NCBI GenBank assembly: GCA_963703075.1
Contig: OY969786.1
Coordinates: 558,001-622,000, forward strand
Length of the DNA stretch: 64,000 bases
Direction: 5' to 3'
Origin: Korobacter sp963703075
GTDB taxonomy: Bacteria; Acidobacteriota; Terriglobia; Terriglobales; Acidobacteriaceae
In this document: positions 17,463-26,212 of the stretch, one piece after another
How positions within the stretch are numbered: the stretch's first letter is position 1
Layout of the letters: each line of letters begins with the position of its first letter
Position numbers and translations under genes: made by a program
The notes under the pieces: model-generated
Seen by the model: only the letters and a program-made list of their open reading frames with translations
Told to the model about the DNA's origin: nothing
Databases searched by the model: none

Positions 17463-18950
17463 TTAAGGTTGCTGTGGAGCGGCATTGGCCGGAGGTGTTG
17501 CAGGAGCTTGCGGGGTCGTATTCCCCGGCTCGTTCAAGTAAGTCGTCACTGCCTGTTCTGCGTTTCCGATGGCGCGTGCCAGCAGCACCTTCGCAATGTT
17601 GTGCGCGTATACGCTGCTAATGTATTGATCATTCGCCGTGGCCACCGCGTCCTGCGCCTGGATCACCTCGATGTTGTTCGTGAGCCCGGCCGAGAAGCGA
17701 TCCTGCGCCTGCGTCAACGCCTGGTTCGCATATTCCAGGCCCGTGTGCGAGGCTTCAACCTGCCGCGCAGCGGCGCGCAGATCCAGGGTTGCATCGAGCA
17801 CGTCCTGCTCGATCCGCCCCTTGAGATCGGCCACTCGTGCACGGCTCTGCGCCAGTTGCGCATCGGCCTGTTCCACGTCCGCCCGAACTTTGCCGCCCTG
17901 GAAGATGGGAATGCGCAACGTTCCCGTCGCCGTCCAGCTCGGAGAAACCGTGCTCGGATGCAGTCCAATCACCCCGTAATCCCCTGCAAACTGCAGCGAC
18001 GGAAGATATTCTTTCCACGCCGAACTGCGCGTCAGCTCTGCCGCCTTCAGTTCCTCCACCGCGCCGAGATAATCCGGCCGCGTCGCCAGCGCCTGGTTCA
18101 CCGAACGGCTTAGATCGACCTCGGGAATCTGGTGATAGGGAACGCGGTTCTCTAGCGTGAACTTCTGTGCTGTCGGCAGGCCGATCACCCGCGCCAGCGC
18201 GACCCGCTGCTTTTCCAGCGCATTCTCCGCCTGGATTTGGTCCTGCTCCCGGCTCTGCACTTCCACCCTCGCGCGCAGCGTATCGATGTTCGCCGCCAGC
18301 CCGGCATTTTCCTGGTCCGTGGCCAGTTGCAGCAGTGCCTGCGCCGTTTTCAGTTGCGCATTCTCCGCCGCCAGTCGCGATTCCGCCGCCACCGTCAGCA
18401 GGTAATTCGCGCCCACCGCCAGCACCACCGTCTCACGCGCATCGCGATACGACAGGTTCGCCGCGTTCACGTTCTTGAATTGTGCGCGCAGATTGTCGAT
18501 CGAGTGCAAGTCCACAACCGACCACGTCACCCGCGCCCGTGCGTCGGAAACGCCAAACGGCCCTACCGAACTCGGGATCGCAAAAGCCCCACCCAGCAGG
18601 GAAGGGTTGAATCCCAGCGCCGCCAGGTTGATCTTCTCTTCTTCCTGCGAAAGGCTTCCGTTTACATTCGGAAGCACGTCGCTCGCGGCTCGCAAGCGCG
18701 CAGCACGCGCAATCTCGGTGTCCTTCCGGTTCAGGTAAATGCCCAGGTTGTATTTCAGGCCGCGCTGGATCGCGTCCTGGATCGTAAGCTGCAGGACTTC
18801 GTTCGTCGGCTTTCCCTGCGGAAGCGAGCCCGCGTAAGGGTCCGTATTTCGCTGGATGATCTGCTCGACGGTGGGCAACTGCACGCTGCTCGTTTGCGCG
18901 GAAGCGAGCGCTGCAGCGGCCACAAGTATGCCCAGGGCTGTAATGCGCAT
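17463..18950 (-). CDS. TolC-family outer-membrane efflux protein (system 2)
   Basis: 495 aa. The ATG at 18950 (GGAAG upstream) gives a compact signal peptide, MRITALGILVAAAALASAQ; an upstream GTG at 19007 would place 19 extra residues before it. The two OEP repeats are evident, with IFQGGKVRADVEQADAQL in the second half, and the tail is Pro/Ala/Gln-rich. First gene of efflux operon 2, divergent from a TetR-family gene 126 bp away. The shared spacer carries two palindromes. Confidence 0.92.
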   Translation of the reverse strand: MRITALGILVAAAALASAQTSSVQLPTVEQIIQRNTDPYAGSLPQGKPTNEVLQLTIQDAIQRGLKYNLGIYLNRKDTEIARAARLRAASDVLPNVNGSLSQEEEKINLAALGFNPSLLGGAFAIPSSVGPFGVSDARARVTWSVVDLHSIDNLRAQFKNVNAANLSYRDARETVVLAVGANYLLTVAAESRLAAENAQLKTAQALLQLATDQENAGLAANIDTLRARVEVQSREQDQIQAENALEKQRVALARVIGLPTAQKFTLENRVPYHQIPEVDLSRSVNQALATRPDYLGAVEELKAAELTRSSAWKEYLPSLQFAGDYGVIGLHPSTVSPSWTATGTLRIPIFQGGKVRADVEQADAQLAQSRARVADLKGRIEQDVLDATLDLRAAARQVEASHTGLEYANQALTQAQDRFSAGLTNNIEVIQAQDAVATANDQYISSVYAHNIAKVLLARAIGNAEQAVTTYLNEPGNTTPQAPATPPANAAPQQP

Positions 18951-18981
18951 TACGTTGTCTTCCGTTCTAGGATCGATATCG

Positions 18982-19005
18982 GGTCCCGGGAATATTCCCG
19001 GAACC
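18982..19005. promoter_or_regulatory. 24-bp near-perfect palindrome before tolC of system 2
   Basis: GGTCCCGGGAAT / ATTCCCGGAACC: symmetric about 18993/18994 with one mismatch pair, and the inner 16 bp (18986-19001) are perfect. It lies 32-55 bp upstream of the tolC start codon, in the likely promoter or leader, and may be an operator or a transcript hairpin. Confidence 0.5.
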
Positions 19006-19025
19006 ATCCTCGCGTGTTAATATAC

Positions 19026-19039
19026 ATACATGCATGTAT
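19026..19039. promoter_or_regulatory. Probable TetR/AcrR operator between tolC and tetR
   Basis: A perfect 14-bp palindrome, ATACATGCATGTAT, inside TACATACATGCATGTAT. It resembles the TACATACAT half sites bound by AcrR-type repressors. It is 38 bp before the tetR start and 76 bp before tolC, the expected place for dual control. Confidence 0.6.
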
Positions 19040-19076
19040 CCGATGCAATTTGCGAGTTGCCGGATGCGGGAAAAAT

Positions 19077-19737
19077 ATGGCGGTAAAAGAAAAGTTGCGG
19101 CCCATGGCTCGCGCTCGCTCCGGCGCGCCTTCCGGCAAAACCAAGCACGCGCAATCGGAGCAGACACGCGCCCGACTGCTGCATGCTGCTGAAAGAATAT
19201 TTGCGCGCGATGGCTTCGAGGCGGCCAAGCTCGAGGAGATTGCCGCCGCCGCCGGCTATACCCGCGGCGCGTTCTATGCCAACTACGACAGCAAGGAAAG
19301 TCTCTTCCTCGCCATGCTGGAAGAAAAAATCCATCAGCGCATTCGCGGCATGCGTGAAGCCGCCGACCAGTTCGATGATCCCGTGAAAAAGCTTGTGGCC
19401 ATGCGCGACTACTTCGCCGATTCTCAGCAGGATTGCGACTGGACCCTCATCGGCCTTGAGTTCAAGCTCTTCGCCTTGCGCCACCCCGAGCTACGCGCGA
19501 AAGTCTCGGCCATGCGCAAACGTATCTTTGCCGTCGCAACCGGCGTCTTTGAAGAACAATTACGGCTCCGCCCGCATCAAGCTCCCCGTTTCTACGATTG
19601 CTTTTGTCATCTCGCTGGGCACCCTTACCCAGGGCCTTGCCCTCGATCGCATGCTCGACAAAGCGATTTCGCAGGACGAAATCAAGAAAATAGGAAAGCT
19701 CTTCTTCGACTGCATGGTCCAGCCGAAATCCACCTAA
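19077..19737 (+). pseudogene. TetR/AcrR-family repressor gene with an apparent frameshift
   Basis: From ATG 19077 the frame encodes a TetR HTH (TRARLLHAAERIFARDGF, AAAAGYTRGAFYANYDSKESLF at about residues 30-75) and the first part of a ligand-binding domain. Near 19560-19585 the similarity pattern leaves this frame. The typical TetR C-terminus (LPVSTIAFVISLGTLTQGLAL..., ending FFDCM) continues in the +1 frame to a stop at 19737. As sequenced, the original frame instead runs to 19817 with a Pro/Arg/His-rich tail that passes through the terminator of the next gene. It is either a real inactivating indel, which would derepress efflux system 2, or a sequencing error. The N-terminal DNA-binding domain is intact either way. 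Confidence 0.7.
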
Positions 19738-19765
19738 AAGAGAAAGGCGCGGATGGCTCCGCGCC
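19735..19765 (-). terminator. Rho-independent terminator of the TonB gene
   Basis: An 8-bp GC stem (19746-19753 with 19758-19765) and a 4-nt loop, followed on the minus strand by TTTCTCTTTT. It lies 20 bp after the stop of the TonB-like gene and may also serve tetR from the other side. Confidence 0.75.
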
Positions 19766-19785
19766 TCTGTCGAATTCCAAATTGT

Positions 19786-20682
19786 TTAGTAAAGGTGGAA
19801 GCTCACTTCGATGCTGACCAGCACCGCTACCGGCTTTCCGTCTTTTTTGGCTGGATCAAACTTCCATTCCTTGATCTTGTCCATGGCCTTCTCGTCCAGG
19901 CCCATGCCCAGCGAGCGTTGCACGCGCGGGTTATGCGCCCTTCCATCCGGCCCAACCACGACGGCCAGCACTACCACGCCCTGGTATTTCGCCTTGCGTG
20001 CCTCTTCGGAATAATCGGGCTCAGGATCGTAAGTCGCCACCGGCGGACTTACGCCGTTGCCGACCCGATAAATCCCGCCACCATATCCGCCGCCTTCGCC
20101 GGGGCCAACGCCGGGTCCGTGTCCCGAGCCCACACCGCCGCCCGAGCCGCTGCCAATTCCACCGCCCGCTCCAATGCCGTTCGAGGGTGGTCCAATGATC
20201 TTCGCCAGCGGATCGCCCAGGTCCCCCGTCTTCACCAGCGGAATATTTGGAGGCGCTACCACCGAAGGATCGACCGTCAGCTTCGGATTCTGGTTCCGCA
20301 CCACGATTGCCGGAGGCGCCAACGGAACATCCGTCTTTACTTTCGGAAGCGCGCCCTTCGGAGCTGCCAGCTTGTCCCGGTCTCCGCCGCCACCGCCACC
20401 GCCCATTTCCTTCTGTCCCACCGTCATTGGCAGATACGGGCTGATGTCCGTCGCGATCGTCGAAACCTTTTTCTGGATCAGCTCAGTATGCGTGAACGTC
20501 CAGTGGCTTGCGAAAATCAGCAGTGCCACGGTCAACATGTTCAGGCTATAGGAGTAGAGAAACGACTTCCGATCGACCGCGTAGCTGCCTTCCGCATCCA
20601 GGATCAGGACGTGGAACCCAGGCTCGTTCGAGGGCTCTTCAGGCGGGGGAAGTTTCGGGTTTTCCAGGGCGGAGGTGGACAT
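19786..20682 (-). CDS. TonB-family energy-transducer protein
   Basis: 298 aa. Residues 1-40 are cytoplasmic, a single membrane helix follows (about 43-62, MLTVALLIFASHWTF), then a Pro/Gly-rich periplasmic linker with a long Gly run (about 105-200). The last 80 residues are the TonB C-terminal domain (PDYSEEARKAKYQGVVVLAV, GLDEKAMDKIKEWKFDPA). Such proteins couple inner-membrane energy to TonB-dependent receptors. No ExbB/ExbD genes adjoin it, which is common for the many stand-alone acidobacterial TonB paralogues. ATG 20682 has GGAG at correct spacing. Confidence 0.88.
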   Translation of the reverse strand: MSTSALENPKLPPPEEPSNEPGFHVLILDAEGSYAVDRKSFLYSYSLNMLTVALLIFASHWTFTHTELIQKKVSTIATDISPYLPMTVGQKEMGGGGGGGDRDKLAAPKGALPKVKTDVPLAPPAIVVRNQNPKLTVDPSVVAPPNIPLVKTGDLGDPLAKIIGPPSNGIGAGGGIGSGSGGGVGSGHGPGVGPGEGGGYGGGIYRVGNGVSPPVATYDPEPDYSEEARKAKYQGVVVLAVVVGPDGRAHNPRVQRSLGMGLDEKAMDKIKEWKFDPAKKDGKPVAVLVSIEVSFHLY

Positions 20683-20767
20683 ACCGTTACTCCAAAGTAT
20701 AGACCGCCAAAGTTACAAAACGTTTCCAAAAATAAAGCTTTTCCGCATTCCCGCCCGAAAAGCCCCA

Positions 20768-21814
20768 CTAACCGGGAGCCTCCGGGACGATCGCCCGCAA
20801 CGCCCGCGGCAGAATGGTGATTTCGGCCGGGGTCTCGCAGATATACTCTCCATCGGCATAAATCGGCGTAGCCATCTCCGCCGAGAGCCGTACCCGGTCC
20901 GCCTGTAAATATTCCACCTGTTTCAACTCTAAGTGCGTTCCCGCGAACACTGTACGAAAGAATCGCAGGACCGTCAGCTTGCCCACCGCCCGCACAAAAC
21001 AGACGTCCAGTTTGCCGTCGTCCAGTTCCGCCTTGGTCGTCAACCGCATCCCGCCGCCATAGCTGGGGGCATTCCCCACCGCCACCAGGAGCGCATTTTC
21101 CTGCAGTTTTGTCACCCATCCATCGTCCGTTGGAGCCCAACGCGGTGCCGGCAAGGAAACCGTCATCCTCCTGGGACGATAGGCAAACAGCGCCCCCAAA
21201 GCCCCCAGCACATATCCCCCTCGACGTCGCAACCAGGTCGGCATCTTGTTGGCCCGCCGATTGGCTTCGCTGTCGAACCCAGCCCCCGCAACACAACAAA
21301 AGAAAATCGGCAGAGCTGCGAAATGCTGTTCCCGCTCGATCAAATGCCGCAGTTGCGACTCCATGATCTTCGGACCAAGCACCGCAAGATGGTTCGCCGG
21401 GTCTTCTTCGCTTGCCTCAAGCTCCCGCGACCAGGCATCTTCCTCTCGCGTCACGGCGTCTTCTGTCGCTTCTTGCTTCACCCGCGTAATCGTTCCCGCA
21501 TCGATCTCGCGGACGTTCGCGCCCGTCGCCACGAACTTCTTCCACGCCTCCATGGCATCCTTCGTCGTGCGGATTCCCAGCGCTCGTGCGAAATCGTTGC
21601 CGCTTCCCATTGGCACATTCAGGAATGGCGTGCGGCTCTCGATCAGGGCTGCCAGGTGATGATGCATCGTCCCGTCGCCGCCAAATACCAGCGCCGCCGC
21701 CGGACGGTCCGACGGGTCCATATCATTGCCGGTGAAAAGATTCACTCCCGGCAACTCGAACTTCCGGACGACAGACTCTTCCGCCCGTGGCCCTACCAAG
21801 GCAACGACTCGCAA
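20768..21814 (-). CDS. Diacylglycerol/lipid kinase-family protein (YegS/DgkB-like)
   Basis: 348 aa with the DAGK catalytic domain in the N-terminal half: FGGDGTMHHHL at about 44-54 (the GGDGT nucleotide motif) and VPMGSGNDFARALG at about 69-82. The C-terminal beta domain includes GNAPSYGGGMRLTTKAELDDGKLDV, typical of lipid kinases. It transfers phosphate from ATP to a lipid such as diacylglycerol. It starts at TTG with GGGAG nine bases upstream. An insert of charged residues (about 115-150, EDAVTREEDAWSRELEASEE) is longer than in DgkB. Substrate not determinable here. Confidence 0.86.
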   Translation of the reverse strand: MRVVALVGPRAEESVVRKFELPGVNLFTGNDMDPSDRPAAALVFGGDGTMHHHLAALIESRTPFLNVPMGSGNDFARALGIRTTKDAMEAWKKFVATGANVREIDAGTITRVKQEATEDAVTREEDAWSRELEASEEDPANHLAVLGPKIMESQLRHLIEREQHFAALPIFFCCVAGAGFDSEANRRANKMPTWLRRRGGYVLGALGALFAYRPRRMTVSLPAPRWAPTDDGWVTKLQENALLVAVGNAPSYGGGMRLTTKAELDDGKLDVCFVRAVGKLTVLRFFRTVFAGTHLELKQVEYLQADRVRLSAEMATPIYADGEYICETPAEITILPRALRAIVPEAPG

Positions 21815-21895
21815 ACCGTCAACTCCCAGTAACTCTGATGTCAGAGAAAAAACGTGGATGACAACTCTTATCCATGAGTGGCCGGAACGAAACGC

Positions 21896-23140
21896 CTATT
21901 CGACCGTGACCCGCTTCATTTTCTTTCCCACGCGAACGACCCACGATGCTGGCATTCCGCTGACCGCAAGATGTGGCGAAGATACCACCTCGCTGTCCAC
22001 CTTTACCGCTCCCGCCTTGATCTTCCGACCCGCGTCCGTTGCCGACTCTGCCAGCCCAGCCTTGTGCAACAGGCGATCCAGCCTCACTTGCTTTGCGCCG
22101 CCGTCCAGCCCGATGTCGGACGCCCTCAGATGCACTTCTTCCAACTCATCCGGCACTTCTTTTTTCTGGAATTGCTTCGACCAGTTCTCCGCCGCATGCT
22201 CTGCCGCCTCCGGCGAATGGAAATCCTTCACGATGATCTTGCCCAGTTCCTGCTTCACCTTCATCGGGTGCGCGTCGCCGCGCGCCACTTGCTGCTTCAG
22301 TTCCTGGATCTGTGCCGTGGTCACATCCGTCAGCAACTCGTAGTAGCGCCACATCAGCTCGTCGCTGATTGACATCACCTTGCCGAACATCTCCTCCGGA
22401 GACTCCGTGATGCCGATGTAGTTCCCATAGCTCTTTGACATCTTCTGCACGCCGTCCGTGCCTTCCAGCAGCGGCATAGTCAATACAATTTGCGAGGGCT
22501 GCTGGTAATGGCGCTGCAGTTCGCGTCCCACCAGCAGGTTGAACTTCTGGTCGGTTCCACCCAATTCCACATCCGCCTCGAGTGCCACCGAGTCATAGCC
22601 CTGCGCCAGCGGATACAGCAATTCATGCAACGCGATTGGTTTCTCGTCCATGAAGCGCTTGTGGAAGTCTTCGCGCTCCAGCATCTGCGAGACGGTATAC
22701 TTCGCCGCCAGCCGGATAATACCCTCGTAGCCGAGCTTGTCGAGCCACTCGCTGTTGAACCGCACTTCGGTCTTTTGCGCGTCGAGAATTTTGAATACCT
22801 GCGCTTTGTACGTTTCAGCGTTTTGATCGATTTGCTGCCGCGTCAGCGGTGGCCGCGTTGCCGAGCGTCCCGTGGGGTCTCCGATCAAGCTGGTGAAATC
22901 GCCGATCAGGAAAACCACCGTGTGCCCCAGGTCCTGGAAATGCTTCAGCTTCCGCATCAGCACCGTGTGCCCCAGGTGCAGGTCCGGCGCCGTCGGATCG
23001 AATCCGGCCTTCACCCGCAGCGGTTTATTCGATTGCCGCGATTTCTCCAACCGCTCGCGCAGGTCGCCTTCGCGAATGATCTCCGCGGCGCCCTTCTTCA
23101 AGTACGCCAGTTGTTCGTCCACCGCAGCAAATTGAGCCAT
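21896..23140 (-). CDS. tyrS: Tyrosyl-tRNA synthetase
   Basis: A 414-aa class I aminoacyl-tRNA synthetase. The HIGH-type motif is HLGH at 55-58 and the KMSKS loop is at 233-237 followed by YGNYIGI. The substrate-binding region includes LGGTDQKFNLLVGR, and a C-terminal S4 RNA-binding domain spans about 345-410 (DRLLHKAGLAESATDAGRKI). Length and motif spacing fit the TyrS form with HLGH and DPTGRSATRP (TyrZ-like branch). Single-domain cytoplasmic enzyme. The ATG at 23140 has only a weak ribosome binding site. Confidence 0.96.
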   Translation of the reverse strand: MAQFAAVDEQLAYLKKGAAEIIREGDLRERLEKSRQSNKPLRVKAGFDPTAPDLHLGHTVLMRKLKHFQDLGHTVVFLIGDFTSLIGDPTGRSATRPPLTRQQIDQNAETYKAQVFKILDAQKTEVRFNSEWLDKLGYEGIIRLAAKYTVSQMLEREDFHKRFMDEKPIALHELLYPLAQGYDSVALEADVELGGTDQKFNLLVGRELQRHYQQPSQIVLTMPLLEGTDGVQKMSKSYGNYIGITESPEEMFGKVMSISDELMWRYYELLTDVTTAQIQELKQQVARGDAHPMKVKQELGKIIVKDFHSPEAAEHAAENWSKQFQKKEVPDELEEVHLRASDIGLDGGAKQVRLDRLLHKAGLAESATDAGRKIKAGAVKVDSEVVSSPHLAVSGMPASWVVRVGKKMKRVTVE

Positions 23141-23183
23141 GAAGTTGCAATTATAACGAGTGCCGTGCGTGACCTCATTGCTG

Positions 23184-23230
23184 TGGGTGCCCCATCCTTA
23201 TCGCGCGTCGTCTGCGCGATAGGGTGGGTC
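23184..23230. repeat. Dispersed hairpin repeat related to the 26.2-26.6 kb repeats
   Basis: GTGCCCCATCC ... AGGGTGGG flanking an 8-bp stem TATCGCGC/GCGCGATA. The outer ends match GTGCCCCATCCTGAGC ... GAAGGGTGGGG in the repeat cluster at 26305-26470. It lies between tyrS and trxA. Confidence 0.5.
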
Positions 23231-23260
23231 TGCCAATTCCGCTGGTACTTCCATTACCTA

Positions 23261-23290
23261 AAACAAAAAGCCCCGCCATTCGGCGGGGCT
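23261..23290 (-). terminator. Rho-independent terminator of trxA
   Basis: A 9-bp stem (23269-23277 with 23282-23290), 4-nt loop, followed on the minus strand by TTTTTGTTTT. It begins 17 bp after the trxA stop. Confidence 0.92.
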
Positions 23291-23307
23291 TTCAAATCCT
23301 CTGCGCG

Positions 23308-23637
23308 TTACAGGCTGTTGTTCAATGCCTGCTCAATGCGCTCACGGGCCACATAGCCCACAATCTGCTCCGTTACCTGCCCGCCTTTGAAGACGAGCAA
23401 GGTTGGAATTCCACGGATTCCGTAACGCGAAGGCGTCGACGCGTTCTTGTCCACGTCCATCTTGCCAACCGTCACCTTGCCGTTGAATGACTGCGCCACT
23501 TCGTCCACGATTGGCGCCAATGCCTTGCATGGTCCGCACCACGCTGCCCAAAAATCAATAAGAACCGGCTTGTCCGACTTCAGAACTACCTGATCAAAAT
23601 TCGAATCTGTAACTTCAACGATTGCGTCGCTTGCCAT
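23308..23637 (-). CDS. trxA: Thioredoxin
   Basis: A 109-aa canonical thioredoxin. The redox motif is WCGPCK with Cys34 and Cys37, the buried Asp is in VLIDFWAAW, and the cis-Pro is in IRGIPTLLVFKGG. It reduces disulfides of cytoplasmic proteins with electrons from thioredoxin reductase. The ATG at 23637 is preceded by GGAGG. Followed by a strong terminator, so probably a single-gene transcript. Confidence 0.97.
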   Translation of the reverse strand: MASDAIVEVTDSNFDQVVLKSDKPVLIDFWAAWCGPCKALAPIVDEVAQSFNGKVTVGKMDVDKNASTPSRYGIRGIPTLLVFKGGQVTEQIVGYVARERIEQALNNSL

Positions 23638-24381
23638 TGCGCCTCCAGGCTATGTCGTGGGGAGATAAAACGCGGCCCGATGTGCGCAGCCGAATTTTCA
23701 TCCTATCACTAGCGTTAGATGGCGCAGGAGCGACTTTCGACTCAGGGTTCCGTATCACGGGAGATCTGCCCAGAACGGGGCAAGAAGAAGTACAGCGATA
23801 GCAAAAAAACAACGCCCTGGGCTCTCGCCACAGGGCGCCGACGGCAGCCCTCCCCCAGAACTGCCGAACCTACGAGAAGGATAATGAGACTGACTGCGAA
23901 AAATGTAAATGTAACGGCGGTAACAATAAGGTAATCAAAAAGTGGTTACTGGGGTGAATGACTGTTCAATGCACCTGACAAGGCCAATGCAACTTCCCCA
24001 TTGCTTCCTCCTTCGACACCCGTTGTCCGCTCAAGTCCCGTGTTTACCTTGTATTACCGATATTCAGTTTTATGCAGCCCGGGCACTTGCCAGACCGCCA
24101 AACTGTTCGCTCGGAGCCACCTTCACTGACGTTTGAACCTGCCGAACGACAGTTCACCCGGAAAGTTGATGGCATGCGCGCGAATCTGGAAGCTTCTTTC
24201 CGTGCCAAATTCCAGAAAATGTCGGCGTGCGTCACGTCTTTTGCTAGGTCAGCCTCTTCTCTGGGGACATGCACATCCGCGTAGCGAACATCAGAGATGC
24301 TCCGAAGTGAGCGCGCTATTCACTTGCTGAAGTTCGATCACATCCGCGCGTGATGCGGAGAGCTCGTCGCATCGTGAGCGT
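23638..24381. other. 744-bp intergenic region without a recognised gene
   Basis: Short frames exist (24072-24284 plus, 24044-24274 minus) but none has a ribosome binding site plus domain-like composition. The main structure is a terminator-like hairpin at 23804-23837 on the minus strand. Confidence 0.5.
23804..23837 (-). terminator. Orphan Rho-independent terminator
   Basis: A 7-bp stem (23813-23819 with 23831-23837), 11-nt loop, followed on the minus strand by TTGTTTTTTTGC. The nearest upstream gene on that strand ends at 24382, so it either closes a very long 3' UTR or an unannotated short transcript. Confidence 0.6.
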
Positions 24382-26097
24382 CTACATCCCGTCGTAATTC
24401 GGGCCCCCGCCGCCCTCGGGTGGAACCCACGTGATGATCTCGTAAGGATCCATGATGTCGCACGTCTTGCAGTGCACGCAGTTCGACGGATTCAAATGGA
24501 TCTCTTTTCCTCCCGGCACATCCTGCGAGTCCACCATCTCGTACACGTTCGCCGGACAGAAGTTCGTGCACGGGTTTCCAAACTCTTTTGTGCACCGCGT
24601 GCTGCAAATATTCGTATCGTGAATCACCAGGTGGGCCGGCTGATCTTCTTCGTGCTTGGTGCCCGAGTGATAGAGATCGGTCAGTTTGTCGAACGTCAGC
24701 TTGCCATCGCCCTTTGCCGGACCAAGAATCTTTTCCCGCCGATTGCCATAGCCAATCAAGTCCCACAGCGGACGCATCTTCGTATGCCCCGCCTTTGCTG
24801 GATAGCGATTGCGCAGCCCGTGTCCGCCGGTCACCTGCTGGATCGCCGTGTGCAGCATGCCCTGCACGAAGCCGTGCTCGAATCCCTGGTGAAAGTTGCG
24901 TACCGGCCACAACTCTTCGCGAATCCAGCTGGCGTCCACTTTTCCCGGATAGGCCGCAAGCTGTGTCTGCGAGAATTCGTTTTTTAGCAATGCATCGAAT
25001 GCCGTCTCCGCCGCCAACATGCCGCTCTTGATCGCCAGGTGAATACCCTTGAGCCGCTGCGAGTTCAAGAATCCAGCCGAGTCTCCGATGATCATCCATC
25101 CATCGCCTGCCAGCGGCGGCAGGGCATACCATCCGCCGTACGGCAGCGACTTCGCCCCGTAGCGAATCATCTTGCCGCCCTCGAGCAGCTTCGCAATAAA
25201 CGGATGCTCCTTGAACGCCTGCAGCACATGCTGCGGATCGATGCGCGGATCTTCGTAGTCCAGCCCCGTCACGTATCCGAGCGACACCACGTTGTTTTTC
25301 CCGCCGTAAATCCACGCCCCGCCGTACTCATGAAACGTCAGCGGATGCCCCAGCGTGTAAATCACCTCGCCCGGCGCAATCCGGCCCGACGGAACCTCCC
25401 ACAACTCTTTCACGCCCACGCCATACGTCTGCGGATTGCGGTGCTCGTCGAGATTGAATCGTCCCACGAGCTGCTTGGTCAGCGATCCCCGCGTACCCTC
25501 CGCCAGCACCAGTACCTTGGTCTTCAAGTCGTACCCGGGTTCGAAGTTCGACTTCGGCTCGCCACGCTTATCCACGCCCTTGTCATCGGTTTGCACCCCG
25601 ACAACTTTTCCTTCTTCAATCAGCAGCTCCGAGCCTGCAAAGCCGGTGAACAAAGTGATCCCCGCTGCCTCCACCTTCTCGCCCAGCCACTTCGTAAAGC
25701 GGTTGATCGAGATCACGTAATTCCCGTGGTCGCGCATCGGTGGAGGCGTGATCGGCGCCTTGAACTTTCCCTTTTTTGTCAGGAAGTAGACGGCTTCTTT
25801 CGTGACCTGCGCCTCGATCGGCGCCTCTTTCTCCCAGCCCGGCAGCAGTTCATTCATTGATCGCGGATCGAGCAGCGCGCCGCTCAGACAGTGTTGCCCA
25901 ACCTCGCGCGACTTCTCCAGCAGGTAGATGTTCTCTTTGCTGACCGGCGTATCCGGGTGCGCTTCGTTGTGCTGATCGATCAACTGCGAGAGCCGCAAGG
26001 CACACGCCATGCCTGCCGGGCCGCCGCCCACGATCACAACATCGGCGTCCATCTGCGGGCGCTCGACGCCCGAAATCGGTTTGCGAAAAACAATCAT
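24382..26097 (-). CDS. Electron transfer flavoprotein-ubiquinone oxidoreductase (ETF-QO)
   Basis: A 571-aa inner-membrane-associated flavoprotein that moves electrons from ETF (acyl-CoA dehydrogenases) to the quinone pool. The FAD-binding dinucleotide motif VIVGGGPAGMACALRL is at about 21-36, followed by REVGQHCLSGALLDPRSM. LVLAEGTRGSLTKQL, the GDSAGFLNSQRLKGIHLA FAD motif and the C-terminal 4Fe-4S module (CTKEFGNPCTNFCP and NCVHCKTCDIMDP) are all present. Full family length. The etfAB genes are not in the window. The start at 26097 lacks a strong ribosome binding site; the Met at residue 16 is an alternative. Confidence 0.95.
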   Translation of the reverse strand: MIVFRKPISGVERPQMDADVVIVGGGPAGMACALRLSQLIDQHNEAHPDTPVSKENIYLLEKSREVGQHCLSGALLDPRSMNELLPGWEKEAPIEAQVTKEAVYFLTKKGKFKAPITPPPMRDHGNYVISINRFTKWLGEKVEAAGITLFTGFAGSELLIEEGKVVGVQTDDKGVDKRGEPKSNFEPGYDLKTKVLVLAEGTRGSLTKQLVGRFNLDEHRNPQTYGVGVKELWEVPSGRIAPGEVIYTLGHPLTFHEYGGAWIYGGKNNVVSLGYVTGLDYEDPRIDPQHVLQAFKEHPFIAKLLEGGKMIRYGAKSLPYGGWYALPPLAGDGWMIIGDSAGFLNSQRLKGIHLAIKSGMLAAETAFDALLKNEFSQTQLAAYPGKVDASWIREELWPVRNFHQGFEHGFVQGMLHTAIQQVTGGHGLRNRYPAKAGHTKMRPLWDLIGYGNRREKILGPAKGDGKLTFDKLTDLYHSGTKHEEDQPAHLVIHDTNICSTRCTKEFGNPCTNFCPANVYEMVDSQDVPGGKEIHLNPSNCVHCKTCDIMDPYEIITWVPPEGGGGPNYDGM

Positions 26098-26212
26098 GTC
26101 AGGAATCCGTAAAGGACTGGAGAGTCTATCAGCCGCGCCAAACCACGAGCAAATTTCCCGCCGCCCGTTCTCCTATAGATGCCGAACTGGAACGACACGC
26201 TCCTCGTCATCC

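Noticed and set aside
16500..18113. 537-aa open frame on the plus strand opposite the HlyD and TolC genes of system 2
   Set aside because: Arg/His/Leu-rich composition typical of antisense frames in GC-rich DNA; the minus-strand genes have full domain motifs and proper starts.
24072..24284. 70-aa frame in the 23.6-24.4 kb gap
   Set aside because: No ribosome binding site and no domain-like pattern; a minus-strand frame in the same place is equally weak.
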